From: CBFDBF01 sp050287965
GTDB taxonomy: Bacteria; Pseudomonadota; Gammaproteobacteria; Chromatiales; Chromatiaceae
Direction of reading: 5' to 3'
NCBI GenBank assembly: GCA_050287965.1
Contig: JBNKCX010000012.1
Coordinates: 14,390 to 78,389, forward strand
DNA length: 64,000 bases
Shown here: in pieces, positions 30,801 through 38,286 of the stretch
Layout of the letters: every line of letters begins with the position of its first letter
Position numbering within the stretch: position 1 is the first letter of the stretch
Notes under the pieces: generated by a model
Databases searched by the model: none
What the model was told of the DNA's origin: nothing
Seen by the model: the letters and a program-made list of their open reading frames with translations, nothing else
Made by a program: the position numbers and the translations under genes

Positions 30801-31578
30801 CTTCAATGTGTTGACGCAGCTTGTCCGGGCCGAAACCGCAGTTCAGGCCGATGGAGAGGGGCTCGGCGTGGCGCAGGCTGTTGTAGAAGGCTTCCACGGT
30901 CTGGCCGGAGATCTCGATACGGCCGGAACGGCCTACCGTACCGGAAATCATAATCGGCAGGCGGCGCCCTAGTTTTTCGAACAGTCCGGTGAGCGCGAAA
31001 ATGGCAGCTTTGGCGTTCAGGGAATCGAATATGGTCTCCACCAGAAGGATATGGACGCCACCCTCGATCAACCCGGCGGCGGCTTCGGTGTAATCAGTCA
31101 CCAGTTCGTCAAAGGTGATGGCTCGCGCACCGGGGTCATTGACATCCACGGAGGTGGAGGCGGATTTCTGATTGGGTCCCAGGACGCCGGCCACGAACCG
31201 AGGTTTATCCGGTGTAGTGTATTTCTCCGCGGCCTCTCTGGCGACACGGGCGGCCGCCACGTTGATCTCACGGGCGTGGGGAGAGAGCCGGTACTTGGCC
31301 AGATCGCCGGCGGTGGCGTTGAAACTGTTGGTTTCGATGATATCGGCACCGGCCTCAAGATATTGTTCGTGGATGTCCCGGATGATCTCCGGCCGGGTCA
31401 GCACCAGGAGATCATTCATCCCTTTGAGGTTGACCGGCCAATGGGCGAAGCGCTCACCCCGGTAGTCCGTCTCATCAAGGCCGTGGCGCTGGATCATGGT
31501 ACCCATGGCGCCGTCCAGGATCAGGATGCGCTGTTCGAGCAGGGTCTGCAGTTCTGCGGTGCGGTCTCGGTTCGTCAT
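27883..31578 (-). CDS. metH: Cobalamin-dependent methionine synthase
   Basis: Transfers the methyl group of methyltetrahydrofolate to homocysteine via methylcobalamin. The 1231-aa protein has all four modules: homocysteine-binding domain with zinc Cys in GLNCGFG and GGCCGSTP (about residues 240-315), pterin-binding domain (NIGERANVAGSAKF, about 355), cobalamin cap and Rossmann domain with the axial histidine in DVHDIGKN (about 755), and a C-terminal reactivation domain (PTASVSGLYFAYPGA, about 1180). The length matches E. coli MetH (1227 aa). It stands alone. No cobalamin riboswitch was recognised in the 240 bp upstream. Confidence 0.97.
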   Translation of the reverse strand: MTNRDRTAELQTLLEQRILILDGAMGTMIQRHGLDETDYRGERFAHWPVNLKGMNDLLVLTRPEIIRDIHEQYLEAGADIIETNSFNATAGDLAKYRLSPHAREINVAAARVAREAAEKYTTPDKPRFVAGVLGPNQKSASTSVDVNDPGARAITFDELVTDYTEAAAGLIEGGVHILLVETIFDSLNAKAAIFALTGLFEKLGRRLPIMISGTVGRSGRIEISGQTVEAFYNSLRHAEPLSIGLNCGFGPDKLRQHIEELAELADCRVSAHPNAGLPNEFGEYDLDAAHMADYIGEWADAGLINIVGGCCGSTPLHIAAIAKRVAGKAPHRVPKPAPACRLSGQEPFNIEENSLFVNIGERANVAGSAKFKRLILEDRYDEALGICRTQVENGAQIVDVNMDEGMLDGVAAMRRFLNLCASEPEIARVPFMIDSSKWEILETGLKCVQGKTIVNSISLKEGEAIFIERARLCRRYGAAVIVMAFDEQGQADNLERRIEICARAYRILTGQVGFPAEDIIFDPNVLTVGTGIEEHANYGVDFIGSVRWIKQNLPGALVSGGISNISFGFRGNNPVREAIHAVFLYHAIQAGLDMGIVNAGQLAVYDEIPQELRMAVEDVVLNRDPGATERLIDLAPKYKGDGGAAEKKEDLEWRSWPVSKRLEHALVKGITEFIDQDTEEARQQASRTLEVIEGPLMEGMNTVGDLFGAGKMFLPQVVKSARVMKKAVAYLEPFMEEEKAACGAQSQGRILLATVKGDVHDIGKNIVAVVLQCNNYEVIDAGVMQPADEILKRAREEQADIIGLSGLITPSLDEMVHVAKEMQRLGMKQPLLIGGATTSKAHTAVKIEPVYDHPSVYVPDASRAVGVAASLLSMEQRDRFMHTLRAEYQAVRERRAAKNEARNLIPIAEARQNPAVIDWSVYSPTVPAKPGVTVLEDIPISELTGYIDWTFFFHTWQLKGRYPRILQDPEMGEEATRLFADARVMLQRIVAEGWLRAKAVLGLFPANAVGDDIEVYADVSRSETLSVLHTLRKQGRQPEGAVNDCLADFIAPKASGKIDFIGGFACTAGLGIEEKLREFEADHDDYHAIMLKALADRLAEALAEWLHQRVRREYWGYAPDEALTNDQLIAEQYTGIRPALGYPATPDHTEKDLLWDLLAVEQNIGIWLTDSKAMVPTASVSGLYFAYPGAHYFAIGRIGLDQVQDYARRKGMDQREVERWLGQNLAYEPET

Positions 31579-31659
31579 GGGATGGGGCGCTGGTTTAAAA
31601 AAGAGGCCAATTATAGATGGTTTGCGGCTTTTCTGCTTGTTTGGCCGTGCATTAGACGG

Positions 31660-31794
31660 CCACAGAGACGCAGAGGATTAATCATATAAATTGCGGTATT
31701 GCCGTAAACAAGGCGAACGAATTGCAAAAGTCCGATTAACAGAACCTACTATAAAATACTATTGATAAACTTTGTGATCTCTGTGTCTCCGTGG
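31660..31794. repeat. Paired inverted arms of the CCACAGAG family upstream of the sirtuin gene
   Basis: CCACAGAGACGCAGAG (31660-31675) and CTCTGTGTCTCCGTGG (31779-31794) are inverted copies matching at 14 of 16 positions, each followed outward by a similar ATTAAT segment. The unit spans 135 bp. A similar 138-bp unit lies at 52464-52601. The interior is AT-rich and non-coding. Confidence 0.55.
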
Positions 31795-31822
31795 CATTAA
31801 TCAAATGAAATAATCTCCGGCT

Positions 31823-32551
31823 ATGGAAATGAACAGTGAAATCGAGCAGGTGCGACAGTGGCTCCGGGGGGCGGAATCGGTTGTGGTGCTGACCGGTGCC
31901 GGTATATCCGCCGAGAGCGGTGTTCCCACCTTTCGCGGTGAAGGGGGGCTGTGGCGCCGGTTTAGGGCGGAGGATCTGGCGACGCCGGAGGCATTCGGCC
32001 GGGATCCGAAACTGGTCTGGGAGTGGTACGACTGGCGGCGCAGTGTTGTGGCGGAGGTTCGTCCGAATCCCGGCCACTACGCCCTGGCCAGGCTGCAGGA
32101 GGGGCGGGTTGGGTTCAGCCTTATTACCCAGAACGTGGACGGTCTGCACGACCTCGCGGGGTCAATAGGTCCGCTGAAGCTCCACGGCGATATCTGGGAA
32201 GTGCGCTGCACCCGCTGTAGCTTTAAGGGGGTAAACCGGGAAGTCCCCTTGCCGGAGATACCGCCCCGTTGCGGATGCGGTGCCCTGTTGCGGCCCGATA
32301 TCGTCTGGTTCGGTGAGTCACTGCCGGCCGGGGTGATCGAGGCGGCGTGGAACCTTTCCGAGCAGGCGGATCTGTTCCTGGTGGTGGGTACTTCCGCTCT
32401 GGTGCAGCCGGCGGCCAGTCTGCCGCTGGCCGCAAAGAGGTGCGGCGCCCGTTTGGTGGAGATTAATCCGGATCGCACCCCCATTACTCCGCAGGCGGAT
32501 ATTCACCTCTCCGGCCCGGCGGGGGAGATCCTGCCGCTGCTGTTACGCTAA
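31823..32551 (+). CDS. cobB: NAD-dependent protein deacylase (sirtuin, CobB/SIRT5-like)
   Basis: Removes acyl groups from protein lysines using NAD. The 242-aa product has the NAD-binding GAGISAESGVPTFRG (about residues 25-39), TQNVDGLH (about 101-108), the catalytic His in LHGD (about 118-121) and zinc ligands CTRC and CGC (about 128-131 and 151-153), then LRPDIVWFGE. The WYDWRR segment (about 70-75) supplies the Tyr-x-x-Arg pair that in SIRT5 and E. coli CobB favours succinyl or malonyl lysine. It starts at ATG 31823 and appears to be a single-gene unit. Confidence 0.92.
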   Translation: MEMNSEIEQVRQWLRGAESVVVLTGAGISAESGVPTFRGEGGLWRRFRAEDLATPEAFGRDPKLVWEWYDWRRSVVAEVRPNPGHYALARLQEGRVGFSLITQNVDGLHDLAGSIGPLKLHGDIWEVRCTRCSFKGVNREVPLPEIPPRCGCGALLRPDIVWFGESLPAGVIEAAWNLSEQADLFLVVGTSALVQPAASLPLAAKRCGARLVEINPDRTPITPQADIHLSGPAGEILPLLLR

Positions 32552-32634
32552 ATACAGGTAGGGGCGGGCCCGCCCAACAAATTTCCGCAGACGTGATCCC
32601 GTGCACCGTTCTGGAACAATTAACCAGGACGTGA

Positions 32635-32683
32635 TTGACAATCGTCAATGATTTAGAGTTAGATTAAGTCTAATAATTTCCCC
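32635..32683 (+). promoter_or_regulatory. FNR-type operator and promoter of the cytochrome c peroxidase gene
   Basis: TTGACAATCGTCAA (32635-32648) has the CRP/FNR-family form TTGAY-N4-RTCAA. The -10-like TAATAA lies at 32671-32676, predicting a start near 32683 and placing the operator centre at -41.5, the standard class II activator position. Related peroxidase genes are controlled by ANR/FNR in Pseudomonas. The spacing is seen directly; regulation by an FNR homologue is inferred. Confidence 0.6.
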
Positions 32684-32771
32684 ACGCGAGTTACCGGATT
32701 GCGCTCGGTAATTCGTCCCCCCTATCAACATAAGCCATCGCGTTTTCTTAACGTTAAGGAGGATAGTTGTA

Positions 32772-33758
32772 ATGAAAAAGTTGCTTTCAATAGCTGTAGC
32801 CACGGCCTTAGGCATTGCAGCCGCCGGCGTATCCGCGAAAGAACCCATTCAGCCGATTGAGCCGGCAACAGGCGTCAACGCGGCCATGGCCGAACTGGGT
32901 AAGAAACTCTATTTCGATCCGCGACTTTCCAAATCCGGTTTTATCTCCTGTAACTCCTGTCATAACCTGAGCATGGGCGGTACCGATAACCTCAAGACCT
33001 CCATCGGCGATCATTGGCAGCAGGGTCCTATCAACGCGCCGACGGTTCTGAATTCCAGCATGAATCTGGCCCAGTTCTGGGATGGCCGGGCCGAGGACCT
33101 GAAGGCTCAGGCGGGCGGCCCTATCGCCAATCCGGGTGAGATGGCGTTCAGCCATGAATTGGCCGTGAATGTCCTGGAGTCGATTCCGGCCTATGTGGCG
33201 GAGTTCAAGCAGGTGTTCGGGAAAGAGGGGATTGATATTGACGAGATCACCGACGCCATCGCAGAGTTCGAAAAGACCCTGGTTACTCCCAACTCACGAT
33301 TCGACCAATGGCTGAAAGGGGACGAAAAGGCATTATCCGCCGACGAAATGGCTGGTTACGCGCTGTTCAAGGACAGCGGTTGCACCAGTTGTCACAACGG
33401 CCCGGCCGTGGGTGGTAACTCCTTCCAGAAAATGGGGGTGGTGGAACCCTATCAGGCAAAAAGTCCTGCGGAGGGAAGGGTGGCTGTAACCGGCAAGGAT
33501 GCGGATCGCTTCAAGTTCAAGGTGCCGACTTTGCGTAACGTGGAGATGACCTATCCCTATTTCCACGATGGTGAGGCCGAGACCCTGACCGAGGCGGTGG
33601 ATGTCATGGGGCGTTTGCAGCTCGGCAAGAAGTTTAACGAAAAAGAGAATGCGCAGGTTGTCGCTTTTCTTAAGACCCTGACCGGTGATCAGCCGTCATT
33701 CTCGTTGCCGGTTCTTCCGCCTTCGACGGATAAGACACCGCAACCTAAACCGTTCTAG
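32772..33758 (+). CDS. Di-haem cytochrome c peroxidase
   Basis: Periplasmic enzyme reducing hydrogen peroxide to water with electrons from small cytochromes. The 328-aa product has a signal peptide (about residues 1-22) and two c-type haem sites: CNSCH near residue 60 (peroxidatic haem, in FISCNSCHNLSMGG) and CTSCH near 205 (electron-transfer haem, in SGCTSCHNGPAVGG). The FKVPTLRNVEMTYPYFHDG segment is typical of the CcpA/MauG superfamily. It is preceded by a good ribosome site (AAGGAGGA) and an FNR-type promoter and followed by a strong terminator. Confidence 0.95.
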   Translation: MKKLLSIAVATALGIAAAGVSAKEPIQPIEPATGVNAAMAELGKKLYFDPRLSKSGFISCNSCHNLSMGGTDNLKTSIGDHWQQGPINAPTVLNSSMNLAQFWDGRAEDLKAQAGGPIANPGEMAFSHELAVNVLESIPAYVAEFKQVFGKEGIDIDEITDAIAEFEKTLVTPNSRFDQWLKGDEKALSADEMAGYALFKDSGCTSCHNGPAVGGNSFQKMGVVEPYQAKSPAEGRVAVTGKDADRFKFKVPTLRNVEMTYPYFHDGEAETLTEAVDVMGRLQLGKKFNEKENAQVVAFLKTLTGDQPSFSLPVLPPSTDKTPQPKPF

Positions 33759-33791
33759 CAACCCTCGGGCCGGCCGTATCCGGCCGGGAAT

Positions 33792-33829
33792 CGCGGTGCG
33801 TTCATTCTCCTGAACGCACCGCGTATTTT
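33792..33829 (+). terminator. Strong intrinsic terminator after cytochrome c peroxidase
   Basis: CGCGGTGCGTTCA (33792-33804) and TGAACGCACCGCG (33811-33823) form a perfect 13-bp stem around TTCTCC, followed by TATTTTTT. Confidence 0.92.
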
Positions 33830-33925
33830 TTCAACGCCGGCATATAATGTCTGCGCCGGGGAGCCGTCTTTCGTGTGGTAGCGTCTTCCGTACACGCATA
33901 GATAGGGTTTTTATTGGAGGCAGGC

Positions 33926-34423
33926 ATGTCAAATACACAAGAGAATCTAAAAGAGGCCTTCGCCGGTGAGAGCCAGGCGAACCAAAAGTATCGGGCTTTT
34001 GCAAAGAAGGCGGAAAAAGAGGGGTTCCCGAATATCGCCCGCCTGTTCCTGACCACGGCCGAGGCGGAACGCATCCATGCTGAGGGACATCTCGGCGCAT
34101 TGGAGGCCGTTGGGTCAACCGCCGAGAATCTTCAGGCGGCCATCGACGGCGAAACCGAGGAGTACACCCGGATGTATCCCTCGATGCTGGAGCAGGCGGA
34201 GGAAGAGGGGCACAAGGCAAAACGCATGTTTTACTATGCGGTCAAGACCGAGGAAGTCCACGCAGCCCTTTATAAACTGGCCCTGGAGGTGGTGCGACGC
34301 GGAGAGGATCTGGCCGAGACGGAGTTTTATCTCTGTCCCATCTGCGGTCACATCGAGTTGGGAACCCCCCCAGAGATCTGCCCGGTGTGCCAGGCGAAGG
34401 GCGCGAGCTTCGTTCAGATCTGA
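33926..34423 (+). CDS. Rubrerythrin
   Basis: Non-haem di-iron protein that reduces hydrogen peroxide, commonly in anaerobes and microaerophiles. The 165-aa product has a four-helix ferritin-like domain with ligand segments FAGESQANQKY, AEAERIHAEGH, ETEEY and KTEEVHAALY, and a C-terminal rubredoxin domain with CPICG (about residues 138-142) and CPVC (about 154-157). ATG 33926 follows GGAGGCAGGC; an in-frame ATG four codons upstream lacks this spacing. It follows the peroxidase gene and precedes a small ferritin-like gene. Confidence 0.95.
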   Translation: MSNTQENLKEAFAGESQANQKYRAFAKKAEKEGFPNIARLFLTTAEAERIHAEGHLGALEAVGSTAENLQAAIDGETEEYTRMYPSMLEQAEEEGHKAKRMFYYAVKTEEVHAALYKLALEVVRRGEDLAETEFYLCPICGHIELGTPPEICPVCQAKGASFVQI

Positions 34424-34487
34424 CAAAATCGGGATCAATTGGGCTAGGCTTACGGTGTTGAAACCAATAATGAAGGAGCCCGTGGTT

Positions 34488-34907
34488 ATGCCGATAACTA
34501 AACAGGAGCTTATTAAAGAGCTTAATAAGGATCTGGAGTGGGAGTACGCGGCCGCCGTGCAATACACTCAGCACGCGGCGGTTATCTCCGGTGCCCAATA
34601 TGAATCGATCCAGAAAGAGCTGCTCATTCATGCTCAGGAGGAGATGCAGCACGCCGTAATGTTATCCGAGCAGATCGATTTTCTCGGCGGGGTGCCCAGT
34701 ATCGACGTGGAGCGGCGCGAAATCTCCAGCGACGCCGTGGAGATGCTTAAGCAGGATCTGTGGGGAGAGGATAACGCCATAGAACGTTACAAGGAACGCA
34801 TCGCCCAGGCGGAGTCCCTCCGTGAGTACGGACTGCGTCGCATATTGGAGGATATCCTGATCCAGGAGGAGGAGCACAAGCGGGATCTGCTAAACGCGCT
34901 CGATTGA
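34488..34907 (+). CDS. Small ferritin-like di-iron protein
   Basis: A 139-aa helical protein of the ferritin/bacterioferritin-like superfamily. Iron-ligand motifs are visible in order: EWEYAAAVQY (about residues 14-23), EEMQHAVML (about 47-55), EDNAIERY (about 84-91) and QEEEHKRDL (about 125-133). This is the E, ExxH, E, ExxH pattern of a di-iron site, in a shorter chain than typical bacterioferritin (about 158 aa). No Met clearly placed for haem was identified. ATG 34488 has AAGGAG nine bases upstream. It lies 64 bp after rubrerythrin and probably shares its role in iron or peroxide handling. Confidence 0.82.
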   Translation: MPITKQELIKELNKDLEWEYAAAVQYTQHAAVISGAQYESIQKELLIHAQEEMQHAVMLSEQIDFLGGVPSIDVERREISSDAVEMLKQDLWGEDNAIERYKERIAQAESLREYGLRRILEDILIQEEEHKRDLLNALD

Positions 34908-34926
34908 GGGATGGCGAAGCTGCAGG

Positions 34927-35481
34927 TCAGGTTGGATCGGGACAGGATGCCGTCCTGCGTACGTATTCATACATCACAATCGACGCCGCGACGCTGACAT
35001 TAAGGCTTTCTATCTGTCCGAACTGGGGAATGGAAAGAGGACGTATTCCTTCATAGGCGCCGGGGTCGAAGCTGATGCCCATCTCTTCATGGCCAAAAAT
35101 AAAGGCGCTTTTCCCGGGGAGTTCCGCCGTCATAAGCGATTCGCCACTGTTCGCCTCCAGGGTGAAGAGCGAGTAGCCGCGTTGTCTCAGATCACTGTAG
35201 CAGTCGGTAAAATCATCGAAAAAACGGGCGGGGATATTCTTGAAGCCGCCCTTGGACGGTGCCGGGTCGAAGGGGCCGATGCCTATCAGATGCACCTCCC
35301 GGGCGCCGAAGATCTCGGCGCTGCGGAATATCTTGGGGACGTTGAAACAGGCCTTGAGATGATCCAGGACAATGATGAAATCGTGCACGCCGGGACAGGC
35401 CAAAAGATTATGGCGGCGCTGCTTCTCATAGCGCTGTAACGCCTGTCTGCGATCTCTTCTTCTGCTGGATTTGCTTGGCAT
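34927..35481 (-). CDS. SpoU/TrmH-family RNA 2'-O-methyltransferase
   Basis: Predicted to methylate a ribose 2'-hydroxyl in tRNA or rRNA using S-adenosylmethionine through a trefoil-knot fold. The 184-aa product starts with a basic tail (MPSKSSRRRDRRQ) and shows the three SpoU motifs: NVPKIFRSAEIFG (about residues 47-59), FIFGHEEMGIS (about 127-137) and IPQFGQIESLNVSVAAS (about 151-167). It differs from full-length TrmH in its short C-terminus, so the exact target nucleotide is not assigned. It is convergent with the ferritin-like gene, 19 bp away. Confidence 0.87.
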   Translation of the reverse strand: MPSKSSRRRDRRQALQRYEKQRRHNLLACPGVHDFIIVLDHLKACFNVPKIFRSAEIFGAREVHLIGIGPFDPAPSKGGFKNIPARFFDDFTDCYSDLRQRGYSLFTLEANSGESLMTAELPGKSAFIFGHEEMGISFDPGAYEGIRPLSIPQFGQIESLNVSVAASIVMYEYVRRTASCPDPT

Positions 35482-35636
35482 AACGGCTGCAGATATGGCA
35501 ATACTTCACAAAATAAGGGGCTGTAACACCATAGATAATTTGAGACAATCCATTACTCACGAGGCCGCCGATTCGGCCTTTTTTGTTAGAGGCGTTTTCG
35601 CGAGCTCCTCTTTCGACCGCCATGAAGGAGATCGAT

Positions 35637-36065
35637 ATGACGCAGGCAACCACCGGAAACACCATTAAGGTTCATTATACCGGCACCTTGGATGATGGTA
35701 CCCAGTTTGATTCTTCCGCAGGTCGCGAACCCCTTGAGCTGACCCTCGGAGAGGGCCAGGTTATTCCCGGTTTTGAAAAAGGGCTGGAAGGTATGGCGGT
35801 GGGTGAAAAGAAGACCGTACATATTCCGGTGGAAGAGGCCTACGGCAAGCACCATCCGGAACTGGTGCAGGAGGTTCCTCGGGATAGAATTCCCGAAGAG
35901 ATCGAGTTGGAGGTGGGGGTGCAGTTGCAGGCCCAAGGTCCCAGCGGTGCGTTTGTCGTGGTGGTAACCGATCTGAACGATGATGTGGCGACCCTGGATG
36001 GGAATCATCCCCTCGCCGGTGAGGCGTTGAACTTTGAACTGGAGCTGGTGGAAATCGTTTCCTGA
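35637..36065 (+). CDS. FKBP-type peptidyl-prolyl isomerase, SlyD-like
   Basis: Catalyses proline cis-trans isomerisation and probably acts as a chaperone. The 142-aa product has FKBP-domain strands at both ends (IKVHYTGTLDDGTQFDSS; PLAGEALNFELELVEI), the conserved GQVIPGFEKGLEGMAVGEKK (about residues 47-66), and an inserted IF chaperone domain (about 70-120) as in SlyD. The His-rich metal-binding tail of E. coli SlyD is absent. ATG 35637 has AAGGAG upstream and no signal peptide, so the protein is cytosolic. The longer frame from 35583 lacks these features. Confidence 0.92.
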   Translation: MTQATTGNTIKVHYTGTLDDGTQFDSSAGREPLELTLGEGQVIPGFEKGLEGMAVGEKKTVHIPVEEAYGKHHPELVQEVPRDRIPEEIELEVGVQLQAQGPSGAFVVVVTDLNDDVATLDGNHPLAGEALNFELELVEIVS

Positions 36066-36090
36066 AATAGGTTTCTGATTCCCGGTCCCG

Positions 36091-37245
36091 ATGCGCCTTC
36101 CCGATTATAAAGGCGGCAGTATCGTAAATCTCATGGCCTCCATTGAGGCGGGTATGGGCGGAAGTCCTGACGGGTACCCGCCTCTGGCCACCCTGCCCCC
36201 GAATATCCTGAGCGACGGGGAAAAAGTGGTCCTGTTGGCCATCGATGGTCTGGGTTACGATTATCTCTGCACTAAAGGCGGGGCACTGAGGGAGTATCTC
36301 ATCGGTGCGGCGACCTCGGTCTGTCCTGCGACCACCGCAAGTGCCATAACCACCTTTCTTACAGCGTCCGCGCCCCAACAACACGGTCTCACCGGTTGGT
36401 TCAGCTGGTTCCGGGAGATTGGAAGCGTGTTGGCGATACTGCCGTTCCGTTCCCGTTTCGGAGGCGATCCGTTGAGCGGGGTCGGTTTTACTCCCGCCAC
36501 ACTCTGCGGTGTCGCGCCCTTGTTTGATCGTATCCCGGTGAATTCACACGTGGCGGTTCCGGACTGGATCGCCGATTCCGCCTTCAATACCGCCTTTCAG
36601 GACGGAGCCAGAATCTGGCCTTATAAGGGGATGGATGGGCTGTTCGCATCCATCCAGGAGGCGATAAAGGTCAGGGAGGCCCGTTCCCTGACTTACGCAT
36701 ATTGGCCGGATCTGGACACGTTGGCGCATAACCATGGGGTGGAGAGCGAAGAGGTTTCCCGGCATTTTGAGCAATTCGACGCCGCTTTTGCCCGTTTTGT
36801 GAAGCAGCTGCAGGGAAGCGGCGTGCGCCTGATCGTAACCGCCGATCACGGGTTTATTGATTCGCCGCCGGAACGGACCGTCCTTCTCAGCGATCACCCG
36901 GAGCTCGCGGATTGCCTGATGCTCCCCCTGTGTGGCGAGCAGCGGTTTGCGTACTGTTATGTTCACCCCGGCAGGGCTGAGCATTTTAAGGAATACGTGG
37001 GGAACGAGCTCGCCGAGGTCGCGGATCTATTCCCCAGTTCGGAGCTGATAAAGAACGGCTGGTTCGGCTTCGGTGAGGCGCATCCGGAACTGAAAAACCG
37101 GGTGGGACACTATACCCTGGTGATGAAGGACAACTATAAGATCAAGGAGTGGGTGCTGGGCGAAAAGCATTACCGGCACATCGGGGTTCATGGAGGCGTC
37201 AGTCGGGAGGAGATGATGGTGCCGGTGGTGTTGGTTAGTAGTTAG
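36091..37245 (+). CDS. Alkaline phosphatase superfamily phosphodiesterase/nucleotide pyrophosphatase
   Basis: A 384-aa protein of the type I phosphodiesterase fold. Metal-ligand segments are visible: LLAIDGLGYDYL (about residues 50-61), the probable nucleophile Thr in CPATTASAITTF (about 78-89), YWPDLDTLAHNHG (about 207-219), and TADHGF (about 250-255), with a final His in HIGVHGG (about 366-372). Substrates in the family are nucleotide or phospholipid phosphodiesters; the substrate here is not predicted. No signal peptide is seen. It follows slyD by 25 bp on the same strand and may be co-transcribed. Confidence 0.85.
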   Translation: MRLPDYKGGSIVNLMASIEAGMGGSPDGYPPLATLPPNILSDGEKVVLLAIDGLGYDYLCTKGGALREYLIGAATSVCPATTASAITTFLTASAPQQHGLTGWFSWFREIGSVLAILPFRSRFGGDPLSGVGFTPATLCGVAPLFDRIPVNSHVAVPDWIADSAFNTAFQDGARIWPYKGMDGLFASIQEAIKVREARSLTYAYWPDLDTLAHNHGVESEEVSRHFEQFDAAFARFVKQLQGSGVRLIVTADHGFIDSPPERTVLLSDHPELADCLMLPLCGEQRFAYCYVHPGRAEHFKEYVGNELAEVADLFPSSELIKNGWFGFGEAHPELKNRVGHYTLVMKDNYKIKEWVLGEKHYRHIGVHGGVSREEMMVPVVLVSS

Positions 37246-37323
37246 AAGTATGAAGTTAGTAGTGAGTAATAGGCAGAAGGAAATTGGTAGTGTAGGGAGG
37301 TAAATGCGGGGTTATCCTCTTGT

Positions 37324-37399
37324 CCAACTTCCAACTTCCAACTTCCAACTTCCAACTTCCAACTTCCAACTTCCAACTTCCAACTTCCAACTTCCAACT
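37324..37399. repeat. Tandem heptamer repeat (CCAACTT)n
   Basis: Ten perfect copies of CCAACTT run from 37324 to 37393, followed by a partial CCAACT. The array ends at the stop codon of the convergent endonuclease gene (37398). Tandem 7-mers are prone to slipped-strand length change; here changes would alter only the 3' flank of that gene. Confidence 0.95.
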
Positions 37400-38063
37400 A
37401 AAACCTCAATCTTTCCACCGCGTCGGGATGATCGATAAAACGATTGCGCGTGCCCTGAAGCCGCTCGATCAGATCGTTGCGGCGGCGTTCCTCGGCATCC
37501 GGAGGATCTTCGCGGTGCCACTGTTTGAGCAGTTCCCCCTGGCGTTGGTAGATCTTTAACTGATACGCATCCTGCATATAAAACATGGCGCGGGCGATAT
37601 CGCCGCGGACCTTACGTCGGGGCTCCACTTTCCTGCGTTTCTCATCCACCTCAAAATCGCAGGCGCCGAAGCGGCGTTGTTCGCCCAGCACCATGCCGTA
37701 GGCCATGGCGCTCCGCGCCTCGTTGATCTCCGCAAGCGCCGGGTAGAGGTTATGCAGATCGGCCTCGATGCGGTTGAAAAGAGGGCTGCTTCTGCGACAC
37801 TGTTTACGGCTGCGGCAACGCAACTCCTTTATCACCCAACTCATGGGAAAGACATGCTCCACATTGATTGCCCGATCTTTACCGCCGCCGAACGGTTTGC
37901 CGCAGTATAAGGTTTCTCCCCCCTCGCTATATACCTCGGACCAGAACACCGGCAATGCCTCGAAGTAGTCGTTGAAGACGACCTGTTGGGCCGTTAAGGG
38001 AAAAGCGCTGCATATCCCCGTTATCAGCAGCAGTGTGTTGAGCGAGAGATGTTTCCGCGGCAC
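37398..38063 (-). CDS. Endonuclease I family protein (periplasmic/secreted nuclease)
   Basis: A 221-aa product with a signal peptide (about residues 1-25, ending PLTAQ). It shows the EndA/NucM core: YCGKPF, a metal- and DNA-binding EHVFPMSW (about 70-77, corresponding to the family EHVxP motif), RCRSRKQCRR, the conserved EADLHNLYPALAEINEARS (about 99-117) with ligand Asn and Glu, and further on FYMQDAY. Family members cut double-stranded DNA non-specifically in the periplasm or medium. The stop codon lies within the last unit of the heptamer repeat array. Confidence 0.9.
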   Translation of the reverse strand: MPRKHLSLNTLLLITGICSAFPLTAQQVVFNDYFEALPVFWSEVYSEGGETLYCGKPFGGGKDRAINVEHVFPMSWVIKELRCRSRKQCRRSSPLFNRIEADLHNLYPALAEINEARSAMAYGMVLGEQRRFGACDFEVDEKRRKVEPRRKVRGDIARAMFYMQDAYQLKIYQRQGELLKQWHREDPPDAEERRRNDLIERLQGTRNRFIDHPDAVERLRF

Positions 38064-38185
38064 GGGGAATTCCTTGGGTGGTCGGGCTGAAAAAAGTGTC
38101 GTTGTGTATTCCGATTTTAGCTCTTTGACCTGGTTTTTAGAAAAATGTTTGCTCGATTGCGAAAATGACGACTATAAAGATTATG

Positions 38186-38240
38186 GGAGCCCCTGATTAA
38201 GTCACTGAAGAGCCGGGTATGTGATCAATTCAGAGGCTGC
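38186..38240. repeat. Dispersed palindromic element, copy C
   Basis: GGAGCCCCTGATTAAGTCACTGAAGAGCCGGGTATGTGA... matches copy A (7115) and copy D (46608) base by base over about 40 bp. The right end CAGAGGCTGC is a degraded inverted arm. The element overlaps an open frame upstream of the motA-like start, which argues for the later start at 38287. Confidence 0.65.
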
Positions 38241-38286
38241 TGAGGTCTATTCAGGAATCCCTGGCCTTTCACTGGACGATATCTCT

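Noticed and set aside
28468..30972. 834-residue plus-strand frame opposite metH
   Set aside because: It is the antisense shadow of metH and has no signal, domain or ribosome site.
31579..31822. Cobalamin riboswitch upstream of metH
   Set aside because: The region lacks recognisable conserved riboswitch core elements and is largely an inverted-repeat unit; no B12-box-like motif was seen.
37324..37399. CRISPR array
   Set aside because: The repeat is a simple heptamer without spacers.
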